Assembly: GCA_964036045.1 (NCBI GenBank)
Contig: OZ038384.1
Coordinates: 54,905,355-54,969,354 of the forward strand
Source of the DNA: Eutreptiella sp. 'Long Island Sound 2002'
Taxonomy: Eukaryota > Euglenozoa > Euglenophyceae > Eutreptiales > Eutreptiaceae
Direction of reading: 5' to 3'
DNA length: 64,000 bases
The notes under the pieces are model-generated. The model was not told where the DNA came from, did no database searches, and saw only the letters and a list, made by a program, of their open reading frames with translations. A program made the translations under genes and the position numbers. Each line of letters begins with the position of its first letter. The stretch's first letter is position 1. Shown here in pieces: positions 20,741-30,834 of this stretch.

Positions 20741-21868
20741 TCACCGAGCTGGTGGAACCAGTCTTGGTTTTATAACCCTTTTTAGGGTCTAGGGTGGACC
20801 TACCAGGTTTAGCAAGCAAGCAGCAAGCAGCAAGCAGCACGCGCGAAATGGGAAAAAATCAGAACTCCGTCGTGGTGCTTCGGATTCGGCTGAAATTTTG
20901 GTGGATGATACCTATGGGTGTGAAGTACAATCACACAAAGTTTGAGCGAGAAACTTGACGGTGGCGGCCGGGAACGGGATTCGCAAGTGGCGAACCTCAG
21001 TTTCAAAAACTGCAGTTTGGGGCCAAAAACAGCCATTTTTGGGCCAAAACAGCCCTAAAACCCATTCAAAACGGCCAAACGAAGGGAAACGGTGGGTACA
21101 CTCCACGTGCCGCTTGACTTCTCCGTGTCAACGAGGTCTTTGCAGCCCACTAACTCCATGATATGTCCCAAAAACGGCCCAAAAAGGCCCCCATAAGCTC
21201 CAGATTGGCTGCCGACAGCCACAAACCAAGAATAGGCCATATCTTTGGCTACATGGCTCAAAATGCGATTCCGAGGGCACCTAATACACCCGCAACCCCC
21301 CACTTTTTGTGGTTTCCAACCCCCAGAATTGCCCAAACGGACGCATAGACCCCAATACCTAGGCCCACTAGGCTGCAGCAAGCTGCAAGCTCAAGCCCAA
21401 ACAGGTGGGTGCCCAAATGGGTCAACAGGGTCCAGTAGGGGCAAAAAGATGACTTTTCTCAAAAATGATCCTAGACCATGTGTGGTGCTAAAACAAGTGT
21501 TTTTGGACCGTTTTGAGCTTGTGGTGGCCCATTTTGGTCCTCCGAAAATCCCAAAATGCCTTGAAAATGGGCTGTTTTGGGACCAAAAATGGGTCAAAAA
21601 TGGGTCAAAAACGCATTTTTCCAAACCTCATCCTAGACCATTTGGGGTGCACAAACGGGTGAAATGAGCCCATTTTGAGCCCGTTTTGGGGGCATTTTGG
21701 CCCCTCAGAAGTCCAAAAAGCCTTGAAAGTAGGCCTCGTGCTGATGGGGTTCACTTGCAAGCTGATTTGACTTTGTCAAGAGCCATCAATGTGTGAATCA
21801 TTCTTGATGTCCCTCACCAGTCATAGCTAATGTTCCCTCCCCCACCAGCTCGGTCCCAATATTCAGTC
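20741..21868 (-). mobile_element. F1 family subfamily B, tandem copy 2 (complete)
   Basis: Complete at both ends: it starts TCACCGAGCTGGTGG at 20741 and near its end carries the inverse CCACCAGCTCGGT (21842-21854). The 13-bp terminal-type inverted repeat is therefore ACCGAGCTGGTGG. The end runs into GATTAGGG followed by TTAGGG units. It is about 1.13 kb long and closely similar to the copies at 19769 and 24739. It carries no protein-coding signal. The presence of two tandem copies in one intron suggests duplication or repeated insertion at the same TTAGGG site. Confidence 0.8.
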
Positions 21869-21872
21869 TTGA

Positions 21873-21910
21873 TTAGGGTTAGGGTTAGGGTTAGGGTTAG
21901 GGCTAGGGTT
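21873..21910 (+). repeat. Interstitial TTAGGG repeats
   Basis: Five consecutive TTAGGG-type units (one GCTAGGG variant) lie directly after the F1 subfamily-B copy. This is an interstitial telomere-type tract, not a chromosome end, since unique sequence continues beyond it. Confidence 0.9.
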
Positions 21911-23006
21911 GCCGTTAGGGCCTGCACCCCAAATATGAATTCTCTACAAAATTTTGAGCATTTTGAGTATAAACACATAGTATGAAAAAAAAAATTGGCG
22001 CCTTCGGCGCCGGACAGTTTTCTCTAGGGACACTTGCTGGTGGCCGACCCGGCACCACTATCTTTCAAAACCCGGGGGGGGGGGGGGGGGCTGGGGGGTG
22101 TCGCATACAAGGACCGGGCCCGGCCGCCCCCCCGTGGCCCCACCACCCCTGAACAACCACAGCCAATGATAGCACAGAGCCCCGGTTGAGCGGCGAACCA
22201 CAACGGCTCAGGGGGCAGCGGGAAGGGGGGAGAAGGATTCAGAAATGCGGCAGAACATCCGGTGAAGTACAACGCCCTTGCACAGAGCCAAATGACCTGC
22301 AATGTATATGCCGATACCAAAATACGGGGGGATGGGGGTGGGGGAACCCCCCTCCCTTTGTGCAACGACCAGCAACACTTTACCGTTCGACCAGAAGGTG
22401 GTCGTTAGACTGCTTTTGTGACTCGAGGGGTGCCATTTGGCCAGGCGGTGGTACCACTGCGCATCCCGTGCAGCCTTATGCCCTATGGTATGCAGCTCCA
22501 GATGTCGGAATGCCCACTGGGCCAAGCAGGCCACACTGGGGCTCGGCTCGTGCGTGTCTGTGCATCCCCTCTGAACATGGCAGGGCCTCCATCAACACTT
22601 CTCTACCGTGTTCTGCAGGGCTGCCCAGGCAAGAGGGCACCTGCCCCCTAGTTCCGCAGTCAGCCCCCTCAACAACAGTGGTCTGACCCCCCGCCCCCGC
22701 ACTTGACAATCCAGGGGCCCTTGCACATCAGTACCTCATGGAGGGAGATCAGCATTCACACAAAACCAAGGTCAACTTCAGAATCAGATCAGGGTCCACT
22801 TGACCACCGGCGCGGGCAGCCGTCACTTTCACTCATTCCCAGCCCAGGGGGAGGGTAAGTGGGGGGGGGGGGGGGGGGAGCCACTGCTGGTCCTCAGACA
22901 GGCCGACCACCCCGCCCCCCTCCTTCGCCAGGCCTCTGTGCCAGCCCCCCATACTCCCCAACCCCCGCAGGGAGCAATTCCCTAATCGCCCAGGCGCGCA
23001 CAGTAC
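21911..23006 (-). other. Rest of the intron of the two-exon gene
   Basis: The stretch 21934-21996 (TCTCTACAAAATTTTGAGCA...TATAAACACATAG) is a dispersed repeat also seen at 29891-29958. It is followed in both cases by GGCGCC-rich sequence. G-runs occur at 22075-22090 and 22860-22877. Short open frames between 22180 and 22700 are not recognisable. The splice donor is at 23006-23001 (minus GTACTG). Confidence 0.4.
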
Positions 23007-23726
23007 CTCCTGTTTCGTAAAGGGGCCGGGCTCATAGAGCCGCAGGCCACAGTGGCGGCACTTGATGCCCCGGTACTCGTAGGCGATCATGCCTGGGTCG
23101 GTCCACTTCATGCGCTTCCGGAAGAAGTAGCTGCGCCGCCATGAGTGCTCCCCCGGGGCCAGAGGGAGCTCAGGGTAGTACTTGCGGGTCCTTCGCCACT
23201 TGGGCCCCTGATTTGGGAATTGCTCGGAGGTGAACGTGGCCATGGCCCAGCGAGACCCTCGGATGACAAGAAAGAAGCCGCACAGCACTAGCCCCACGCC
23301 CCAGAGAACGCGCGATAGTCCGGCAGAGGAAAGGGGACGGAACGCGTCCGGGTCGTCGCGGGATGCGATGTAGAGGGGGTCCAGCGCCGAGTGGCGGCCA
23401 GGGGCATGGGGTGACCGGAGCAGAGGGCGGCTGAGGCGTGTGCCAGTGGCAGCCGCCGGGGGGGTGGTCCCCAGTGCCAAGGGTGGTTGCACCGGCAGCG
23501 CGTGGCTCATGAGGGCGTGGGTTGCCAGGGGCGGTGACGAGTGGAGTGTGTGATGCCCAACGGCCCCGGCAACGAGCAGCAGCAGGGCCATGGCCTTGAG
23601 CAGGCACGCGGTGCGTCTGCTGCGGACAGGCCCCGTGTCTGGCAGGTCCAGAAGGGTGGTGTAATGACAAGGGGACAGACGGATGCGCGAGGACGCATCC
23701 ATGGCACAGAGTTCATCCATCATCAT
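23007..23726 (-). CDS. Exon 1 of unknown two-exon membrane protein
   Basis: The minus-strand ATG at 23726 opens 240 codons ending at GAG followed by GTACTG. The N terminus has a basic stretch, then a strongly hydrophobic segment (ACLLKAMALLLLVAGAVG), like a signal anchor or part of a targeting sequence. A Pro/Ala/His-rich region follows, then a second hydrophobic segment (VLWGVGLVLCGFFLVI, about residues 145-160). The last 80 residues look like the conserved domain start: a basic WRRTRKYY, RSYFFRKRMKWTDPG, and a CRHC pair that could bind metal. It joins exon 2 in phase 0. The frame has no lesions, which makes a live host gene more likely than transposon debris. A membrane protein of plastid or secretory origin is possible, but I cannot name the family. 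The start could also be one of the next two Met codons. Confidence 0.55.
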
Positions 23727-24738
23727 GAGTGGAGGTCGCTTTTAGAATCAAATGACGGCGGAAACAGAGAAAGGGTCGCACGGATTATTTGGAGGGACAC
23801 ACGTTGGTGTCCGCCCCCCCTCCCCTGCCCCCAGGGAGGGAACCGTCACTTTGCGACGCTCCCCCCCCAGGGTGGGGGGGGGGGGGAGGACCATCGTCCC
23901 TGGGGGGGGGGGGGACAAGGGGGGGCAAGGGTAGGCTAGGCCTCTGCTACACTGAGTTGCTTCAATGAATTCTTTTCACAGCTATTTCCATTTGTCGATC
24001 CACGGTTTTCTTCTTATCATCAAACCAGGGATTAGGGACGCTGGGAAAGCAGCCAAAAACGGACTGTTTTACGCCATGTTTCATCACACCATGCTCATGC
24101 TTTGACGCACCCTCAATCTCCTCTAGAGCAACTAAAAGGTTTTACGACAGGTGGGCGACAACCCCTCGGTTCCCTGTATTCCCACCTCTCCCTGGACTGA
24201 AGGTACCTGGGCCAAAGGTAGCTTGGCAAAAAAAACATCCATCAGCCTCCTTCTCAGCCCCGGGGGGGGGCGACCCCTCGGTTCTGGACGCCAACCAGCC
24301 CCCCAACTAACTGTTGGCCGGAGGCCCCTTGGGGGGGGGGGGGGGGGGGCTGGGAGGGGGGCTCAGGGAGGGGGGGTCTAGGAGGGGCGATGGGGGGGGG
24401 GCTCCGGGAGGGTCAGTTGGGGGGGGGGGGCTCCGGGAGGGTCAGTTGGGGGGGGGGGGGGTCCAAGTGGGGCGATTTGGGGTGTGGGGGGGGGGGGGGG
24501 GCACAGGCTCCCCTTACCTCCCCTTGCCCTCCCTCTAACCATAGCATCACCATAAACCTAACCCTAACCTTTGCAGCCAGTGGGTTTGGCCATGCCAGCC
24601 ATGTTGATTGGGCTGAACAAGATCCCCCCAATTTCGTTCATGGCTGCTTTTGCCACATCATTGCTCTCCATTATGGACCCCAACACTCACTCTGACCCTA
24701 GCCTAGGGTGAGAGCAAGGGCTAGGGTTAGGGCTAGGG
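23727..24738 (+). other. Gene-free stretch with G-rich minisatellite
   Basis: This should include the promoter of the minus-strand gene starting at 23726, but no promoter motif is clear. At 24328-24511 there is an extreme G-rich array with a unit like GGGCTCCGGGAGGGTCAGTT plus 10-15-G runs, repeated two to three times. CTAACTGTTGGCCGGAGGCC at 24304-24323 recurs in variant form at 26854-26878. Confidence 0.5.
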
Positions 24739-24808
24739 TCACCGAGCTGGTGGAACCAGTCTTAGTTTTATAACCCTTTTTAGTGTCTAGGGTGGACCTA
24801 CCAAGTTT

Positions 24809-24840
<32 letters not shown>

Positions 24841-25601
24841 GCAAGCAGCAAGCAAGCAGCAGCACGCGCGAAATGGGAAAAAATCAGAACTCCGTCGTGG
24901 TGCTTCAGATTTGCGTGAAATTTTGGTGCATGATACCTATGGGTGTGAAGTACAATCACACAAAGTTTGAGCAAAAAACTCAACGGTGGCGGCCGGGAAC
25001 AGGATTCGCAAGTGGCGGACCTCAGTTTCAAAAACTGCAGTTTAGGGCCAAAGACAGCCATTTTTGGGCCAAAAAAGCCGTGGAACAGATTCAAAACGGC
25101 CAAATGAAGGGAAACGGTGGGTACACTCCACGTGCCGCTTGACTTCCCCGTGTCAACGAGCTCTTTGCGGCCCTCTAACTCCATGATATGTCCCGGAAAC
25201 GTCCCAAAAAGGCCCCAAGAAGCTCCAACTGCCGACAGCCACAAACCAAGAATAGGCCATATCTTTGGCTACATGGCTCAAAATGCGATTCCCAGGGCAC
25301 CTACTCCACCCGCAACCCCCCACTTTTCGTGGTTTCCACCCCTTAGAATTGCCCAAATGGACGCCTATACCCCAATACCTAGGCCCACTAGGCTGCGGCA
25401 AGCTGCAAGCTCAAGCCCAAACAGGTGGGTGCCCAAATGGGTCAACAGGGTCCAGTAGGGGTAAAAAGATGACTTTTCTCAAAAATGATCCTAGACCACG
25501 TGCGACGCTAAAACAAGTGTTTTTGGACCGTTTTGAGCTTGTGGTGGCCCATTTTGGTCCTCCGAAAATCCCAAAATGCCTTGAAAATGGGCTGTTTTGG
25601 G

Positions 25602-26369
25602 GGAGTCTTTGCACTGCGCGCGCACTGCGCGCTGCACTGCGCGCGCACTGCGCGCTACTTTTAGACTATGTTCCCCCCGAAGAGCCCCCAAGCAAACCCC
25701 TTGGAAACGCCCTTAGAATTAGATGACCCAAACTGCCCTAGCTCAAGAAAGCTGCAAACTACCTTCCCTTCACATAACACACACCATGCACAACTGGAAA
25801 AGCCATGAACAGCGCATTGGTCGCCACCCTCAAGAACACAGAACTGTCTTTCTGTTCCACCTGTCTTCGAATCAAAAATTGCTGCAAATGCAAGAGTACA
25901 CACACATACTCATGCAACTCCGTACCGGATCCCCTCCATATGTTCCTTACGATGCCCCAGTGCCACATGCGTGCAAACAAGTGCTCAATGCGTGCCCTAT
26001 AGAAACCATGAACATCATTGTACTCCTTCTGCCGCTCGGTCAACGTCTTTTGACTGATAAATGGCCATGCTACATGGAGGCGCCCCTTGTATGCACCATC
26101 CATGGAGCCAATCTCATAATCCATACAATGTCCCTTCACTTTCCTCAATAGCACCGGAAGGTTGGGGCCCAAAAGAGGGCGGAAATGCTACGTCACGCTT
26201 GCATTCTCGGGGGTCCCCAAACAAAGGGGGACAAAATCAGAAGTCAAAACCTCCGCTAGGGGTCACCATGATGCCCCTAGGGGCCCCTAGTATCTCAAAG
26301 TACGGGTCTCTAGTACGGCCAGACGCCCAAATAGTTGCACTGCGCGCGCAGTGCGCTTGAGGCGCCCCC
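25602..26369 (-). mobile_element. DNA-transposon remnant inserted into the F1 copy
   Basis: Comparison with the uninterrupted copy shows that TTTGGG is present on both sides (25596-25601 and 26370-26375), a likely 6-bp target duplication. Both ends carry inverted GCACTGCGCGCGCA-type subterminal repeats (25610-25655 and 26338-26357). It contains a transposase fragment on the minus strand and one unit of the CTTCTCGGGGG repeat family. Confidence 0.7.
25759..26172 (-). pseudogene. C-terminal fragment of DDE transposase (DDE_4/PIF-Harbinger-like)
   Basis: The minus-strand frame of 137 codons contains DYEIGSMDGAYKGRLHV, then LTERQKEYNDVHGFYRARIEH. The last phrase fits the end of the DDE_4 (IS5/PIF-Harbinger-like) nuclease core, 'lt..e..yN..h...Ra.iEr.F', where the Glu is the third catalytic residue. 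LFARMWHWGIV and VCVLLHLQQFLIRRQVE follow. The two catalytic Asp segments and the N terminus are absent, so it cannot be active. The 6-bp flanking repeat does not fit the 3-bp duplications of classic Harbinger elements, so superfamily placement is tentative. Confidence 0.65.
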
Positions 26370-26668
26370 TTTGGGACCAAAAATGGGTCAAAAATGGGTC
26401 AAAAACGCATTTTTCCAAACCTCATCCTAGACCATTTGGGGTGCACAAACGGGTGAAATGAGCCCATTTTGAGCCCATTTTGGGGCATTTTGGCCCCTCA
26501 GAAGTCCAAAAAGCCTTGAAAGTGGGCCTTGTGGTGAGGGGGTTGACTTGCAAGCTGATTTCACTTTGTCAAGAGCCATCAATGTGTGAATCATTCTTGA
26601 TGTCCCTCACCAGTCATAGCTGATGTTCCCTCCCCCACCAGCTCGGTCCAAATATTCAGTCTTGATTA

Positions 26669-27159
26669 GGATTAGGGTTAGGTGTAGGGTTAGGTGTGGG
26701 CTGAGGGTTGGGGGTGGGTGTTAGAGTCAAGGTTGGGTTTAAGGATAGTGTTGGGGTGCAAATTGGACAAAATTTGCCTTAGGGCACCCTTGGTGTTCAT
26801 GGAGCATCGGGCGCCTTAGGCGCCCACGGACGCCTGAGGGCGACACCTTTGGCAACTAATTGTTGGCCGAAGGCCCCTAGGGGGGGGGGGGGGGGGGAGG
26901 GGTAGTTGGCGTCCTAGGACCCGCGGAGTCGCCCACCCCCCCCCCCCCCCCGTTCTCAGCATTGCTTTGCTCTTCCAACCAAAAATTTGGTTTTTCTTCC
27001 TTGCTCCTTTCCTTTTGTCTGCTGATTCACCAACCACTGCAGTTGTGTCCAAGTCTAACATCTTCATACCCTCGCCCCCCCATGTCCAGCCCCCCCCCCC
27101 CCCCCGTCCATCCCCCCCAAGGGGGGGGGGGGGTCATTGGACACGGTGACAGTGCACGC
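26669..27159 (+). other. Gene-free stretch with poly-G/poly-C runs
   Basis: TTAGGG variants continue to about 26700. CTAATTGTTGGCCGAAGGCC (26855-26874) is a repeat also seen near 24304. Long homopolymers occur at 26879-26898 (G), 26935-26950 (C), 27091-27105 (C) and 27121-27132 (G). Confidence 0.5.
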
Positions 27160-27571
27160 AGTCTTTCAGAAGGTCAGGTAAACAACAGTGATGGGGAGGT
27201 GGTTGAGGAGGGAGATTGTCCTACCACTGATGAGGAGAGTGAAATGGACAATGATAGTGAAGTGGTTTGGGCAAAGGCTGCTCGGGGAACCTAGGGGTTA
27301 GGCCACACCTTTGGGGACAGGTTGTATTTCACCCAGGACATCCCGGAGCAAAAGTGAATCCCAAAAAAACTGGTGGCCCCAACAGTTCCTAAACCTACAC
27401 CCAAACCCGCACCCAAACGTGGAAAGCAGCCTGCAGCAAAGCCTGCTGCAGCCAGTTCGACCATCCCTGTCGCTGATGCGGAACATGTGTAGTTGTTCAA
27501 GACTATGTGGGACCGCAAGAGGAACTTCTACGCTGTCCTTGTTCAGAAGAAGGGGCAGGCAGAAAAGTGAT
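27160..27571 (+). pseudogene. Decayed coding sequence, acidic then Lys/Pro/Ala-rich
   Basis: One frame reads through with protein-like composition despite three in-frame stops (TAG 27292-27294, TGA 27355-27357, TAG 27487-27489). There is an acidic part (EVVEEGDCPTTDEESEMDND), a PKPTPKPAPKRGK-rich hinge, and then LFKTMWDRKRNFYAVL and QKKGQAEK before TGA at 27569-27571. The family is unknown. The hinge resembles the Lys/Pro/Ala-rich exon at the start of the window only in composition. Confidence 0.4.
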
Positions 27572-29261
27572 GAATGGATGCAGTGCATTGAGACTGTTGC
27601 TTGTTTGCATTATGCGCATGGCACCATCAGCATCTATGCATGTCACCGTCAACCCCAGACCCTTGTGTGACCTACAGCAAGCAACTGGCTGGCCATGAAT
27701 TCTACATAGTATGCGCCGGGACAAAAATTGGCCAGGTGTGCTGCTATGCACTTGCTCCAGCCGCCCCTGCCACTCAGTCTGGATTGCCTGAAGTTCGAGC
27801 TTGCAATCGAGCCAGGCAATGTGCAATGTTCTAAGTGTGCAGAGCACATGCATTGGGGGTTAGGTGGGTATTCAAACAAAAAATTTATTCGGCTCAAAGG
27901 CCATGAACCATCCACTGAAATGCTTGAGGTCAATCAGAAGGAAGGAAATCATATTAAGGAGCAATAGTCCATGGGGCTTCTGCCCATTCCATCACCGAGA
28001 TTCACCCAAGGGGCAAGTCGTGCGGGTATCAGGAGAGCTGCTGCCCTATATGACAAGAGGCTCCTCCCACCGTCCTTTACGTTTGCTCACGGGAAGCCCG
28101 TCCATGCCTCATGAGCCCAGCCGTGTGGTCAGTAGACGGGGTATCTGCTTGCATGCTGTACATCATGGTGGAGTGTCGTGCATTGGATTCACGAATCCAT
28201 CCGTGGCCAAGTCAGGCCATGCCTGGCAACTCCGTACAGAGCCGCTGCGCTCTGTGCAAAGGATGAAGGTTCGAGGGTTGTGGGGGCCTCATCTCCACGG
28301 GGGCTGGGGCAGAGTACTGGACTTTGTATTGGTCCATATCCTCATCAGATTCACGGTGAGTGCTGTCCTCTCGCGGGGCAGCATCGGGCATTGCATCCTC
28401 AAAAAGGGGCGCTAGCAGGGTGGGGGACAGGTGGGGTGGATCCTGGTCAGACCCCCCCCCCGGACGTGCACGCCGGCGACCAATGGTCTGGCGACATGTG
28501 TCGTATTGAGTGCCAGCTTGAAGTCACCGCCGGCGACCATGCCGGCGATGGCGAGTATTGTCCCGGCCGGCTTAGAACCCGCGGGGACGGGGTACTGGCT
28601 ACCGTGAATTTCATGCAGGGGCCGGTGCTTGAGGTCAATCAGAATGTTGCATTAGATGCCTTCCAAACTCAATGAGCCTTGCGGCTTCAGTGCTGAATGT
28701 TGCCTTGAGTTCGTGACCTACACCATCGACAGTGGATAAGGGTCAGATCTACAACCAAGAAGGGGATACATGCATTACATTGAGTGACAGACTACCACTG
28801 GCACTGGTGGTTGAGATTGTCTATGGCAGGGACATTCAGTCTATCAAAACCAACCATTGACCCCCTGAGCAAAAGTTTGGCGTGTATGCGTTGGAGGATG
28901 CACAGGAACCAGAGCTACGCTTTTCTGGATATGTCTCCTCAGTACAAGACAGGAGACAAAGAATGCCACTGGGAGTGCTTACTGCACGCCGCATGCGCTG
29001 CAGGGTAAGGGTAAATTAGCTCTAAGGTCATTAGCACCACATCAATTTTCCTCAATTTTGGCCATGTATGACCATGGTTGTCACCCTCCAGCTTGCGCCA
29101 GACTTCACTTGCGCCAGACCGAGGAGTTCAGTTGAAAGTATGCACACGTGTCCATCTAGCGTGGTTCACAAAGGGTTCAATTTCCCCTGTTCCACAATAA
29201 TTGCCCAAATTGCACGCCACAGGGCGTGCCGCAGGGTGCACGGCAGGTGCCGCAGGATTAG
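27572..29261 (+). other. Region with fragmentary coding signals, unresolved
   Basis: Two stretches look protein-like but broken. At 27780-27967 a frame contains VQCSKCAEHMHW and KFIRLKGHE (a possible CxxC...H zinc site). At 28780-29004 a frame with one in-frame TGA reads DRLPLALVVEIVYGRDIQS and later LEDAQEPELRFSGYVSS, and ends at a donor-like CAGG-GTAAGG. They may belong with the decayed frame at 27160-27571. I cannot identify the protein. Confidence 0.3.
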
Positions 29262-29338
29262 CACCCCCACTGAATTGTGGGCAGCAATAGAGGCACAGCA
29301 AGTGCTCTGGGTGCCAAAACTTGCCATTCGCACAGACT
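29262..29338 (-). CDS. LIM-domain exon fragment
   Basis: On the minus strand an acceptor (CAACATCAG, ending 29339) is followed by a frame reading CANGKFWHPEHLLCLYC then CPQFSG. This matches the core of paxillin-type LIM zinc fingers: A-x-G-K-x-W-H-P-E-H-F-x-C-x2-C-x3-F, with His and the Cys pair as zinc ligands. LIM domains mediate protein contacts in cytoskeletal and signalling proteins. Only the middle of one finger is visible. The preceding CxxC and the following ligands would lie on other exons that I could not place, so this may be a live exon or a relic. The 3' limit is uncertain. Confidence 0.45.
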
Positions 29339-30817
29339 CTGATGTTGGGGCTTCTGTACAATTATATACCTGATCTTTCATGAACATATCCCTGCTGGCC
29401 ATTCTCCGCTATTTTCCAAAAATCGGTGGCTGGGATTACATTCAAGTTCGCATTTGTTTGACACCATGTGCGTGGCCCTGATTTGTCAAATGGCAAAATC
29501 AGGCATTCGCACTTCAAATCAGTTCTACCCAACTGTTCATACACCTTATGTATCTTGCACACACGGGGGCTGTCGCCAGCCAATGTGTGACCCCGAGGGG
29601 TGCGCAACCGTTTTGAGGGTTGTTGGGGGGGGGGGACCCCTCCCCCCCCTTGGTTGACCCCAACCTTGGGGGTCGGCGGGTCGGGCGGTCAGCCGCCGGG
29701 CCTGGGGGGGGGGGGGGGTCGGTGGGTACCGCAACATACATACCTCAAATGGATCCCCATGACGCGCTGATCATTTTGAACATACACAACTTTTAAAGAA
29801 AATTTTGCCCATCAACTTAGGCTCCCATCAGCCAAGGACCGACCCGGAGGTTGGGTCGGGGTCAAAATCCTTTTTTGTGCTTTTCATCCATTTTTGATTT
29901 CTCCACAAAATTCTGAGTATTTTGAGTATAGACACATAGGGTCAAACAAAAAAATTTCCCCCTGCCGTATGCCTAAAACAAAATCTCCGGCGTCTCCGGC
30001 GCCCACAAAACCCATTGTTCCAAACAACCATTTTGGGGTCTGTAGAGGGGGGGGGGGGGTCCCCCCGCCCTTGGGGTCAGGTCCTGGCTGGGAGCAGCCC
30101 CCGTGCTTGCACAAAGGGGAAAGTGTGGGGAATGGAACTGAAAATCTGCACTGTACCACACAGCGAGACACAAGGAGGGTACTGGGACCCAAAACAAAAG
30201 CAATAGCAATAGTGGCCAAATGGGACGAAACAGGTCAGCCAGATCACGTCAGAAGCAGTGTGATTGAGCAAACCACCAACAAGCACTTCAATCTAAGTTT
30301 CATCATCATCAAGGACAAACACCCAGGGACAATCGTGACTATGAACACCAACTGCCAATTGCAAGTGTGAAAATGGATGTAAAAAGTTCGGCGAAAAATT
30401 TATCTTCCAGAATAGGTGATTTGGGTAAGAGCAATCTATTTGGAGATTGTAAAAGCCCTGATCAAGTCCCGCCGAAGGATGAGAACAAAATGGGTAGAAG
30501 GACATCTGGTCACAAACGCAGGCAGCCAGTGTCGCTCTCTGCTGGCGTCCAGCAAATGAGAGGGCGGGGTGTCATCCAGCAACATGTGGTGGAAAGACCG
30601 CCTCACGACCTCCAGTTCGCCTGATGACATCCGGTTGCCGAACGGGGAGGGAGTGAGGCAGGGGTAACGGGAGGGAAGGGAGAGGCCCCCTGGAGTAAGG
30701 GACTCGGGGGTGGGTTGGTGGGATGCACCACGGGGATTGCAACCAAAAAAAAAACGGTGCGATCGGATTGGCATGGGCTTGAAACACATATGGTTGGTGA
30801 AACGCGCAGGATTTCAG
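29339..30817 (+). other. Gene-free stretch with an inverted repeat pair
   Basis: The segment 29565-29645 (CACGGGGGCTG..CCAGCCA..TGACCCC..) recurs inverted at 30015-30115, both next to long G-runs. 29891-29958 is a dispersed repeat shared with 21934-21996. On the minus strand 30436-30640 has protein-like composition (SSGELEVVRRSFHHMLLDD...) but no recognisable family. Confidence 0.4.
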
Positions 30818-30834
30818 CAGAATATCGGGGATCA
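30818..30834 (+). repeat. Target-site duplication of the LINE, 3'-side copy
   Basis: CAGAATATCGGGGATCA, identical to 34244-34260. The LINE poly(A) tail (10 T on the plus strand, 30835-30844) abuts it directly. Confidence 0.95.

Larger units (their letters stand above)
24739..26668 (-). mobile_element. F1 family subfamily B, third copy, interrupted
   Basis: The element starts TCACCGAGCTGGTGG at 24739, right after TTAGGG/CTAGGG units. Its CAG-triplet run is longer than in the other copies. It carries the inverse end CCACCAGCTCGGT at 26635-26647 followed by GATTAGG and TTAGGG variants. A 768-bp insertion (25602-26369) splits it, and without that it is about 1.16 kb. The blocks match the 20741-21868 copy base for base over long stretches. 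Confidence 0.8.

Noticed and set aside
21873-21910. Possible telomere end
   Set aside because: Only about five TTAGGG units, followed by ordinary sequence on both sides. It is an interstitial tract tied to the F1 copy.
22180-22700. Frames of 100-166 codons on both strands
   Set aside because: They overlap one another in opposite strands without any recognisable motif, inside an intron rich in repeats.
19884-25142. Repeated frame starting MGKNQNSVVVLQICVKFW in F1 subfamily-B copies
   Set aside because: It appears in copies because the DNA is repeated. It runs into different frames and stops between copies and is absent in the other F1 subfamily, so it is not a conserved protein.
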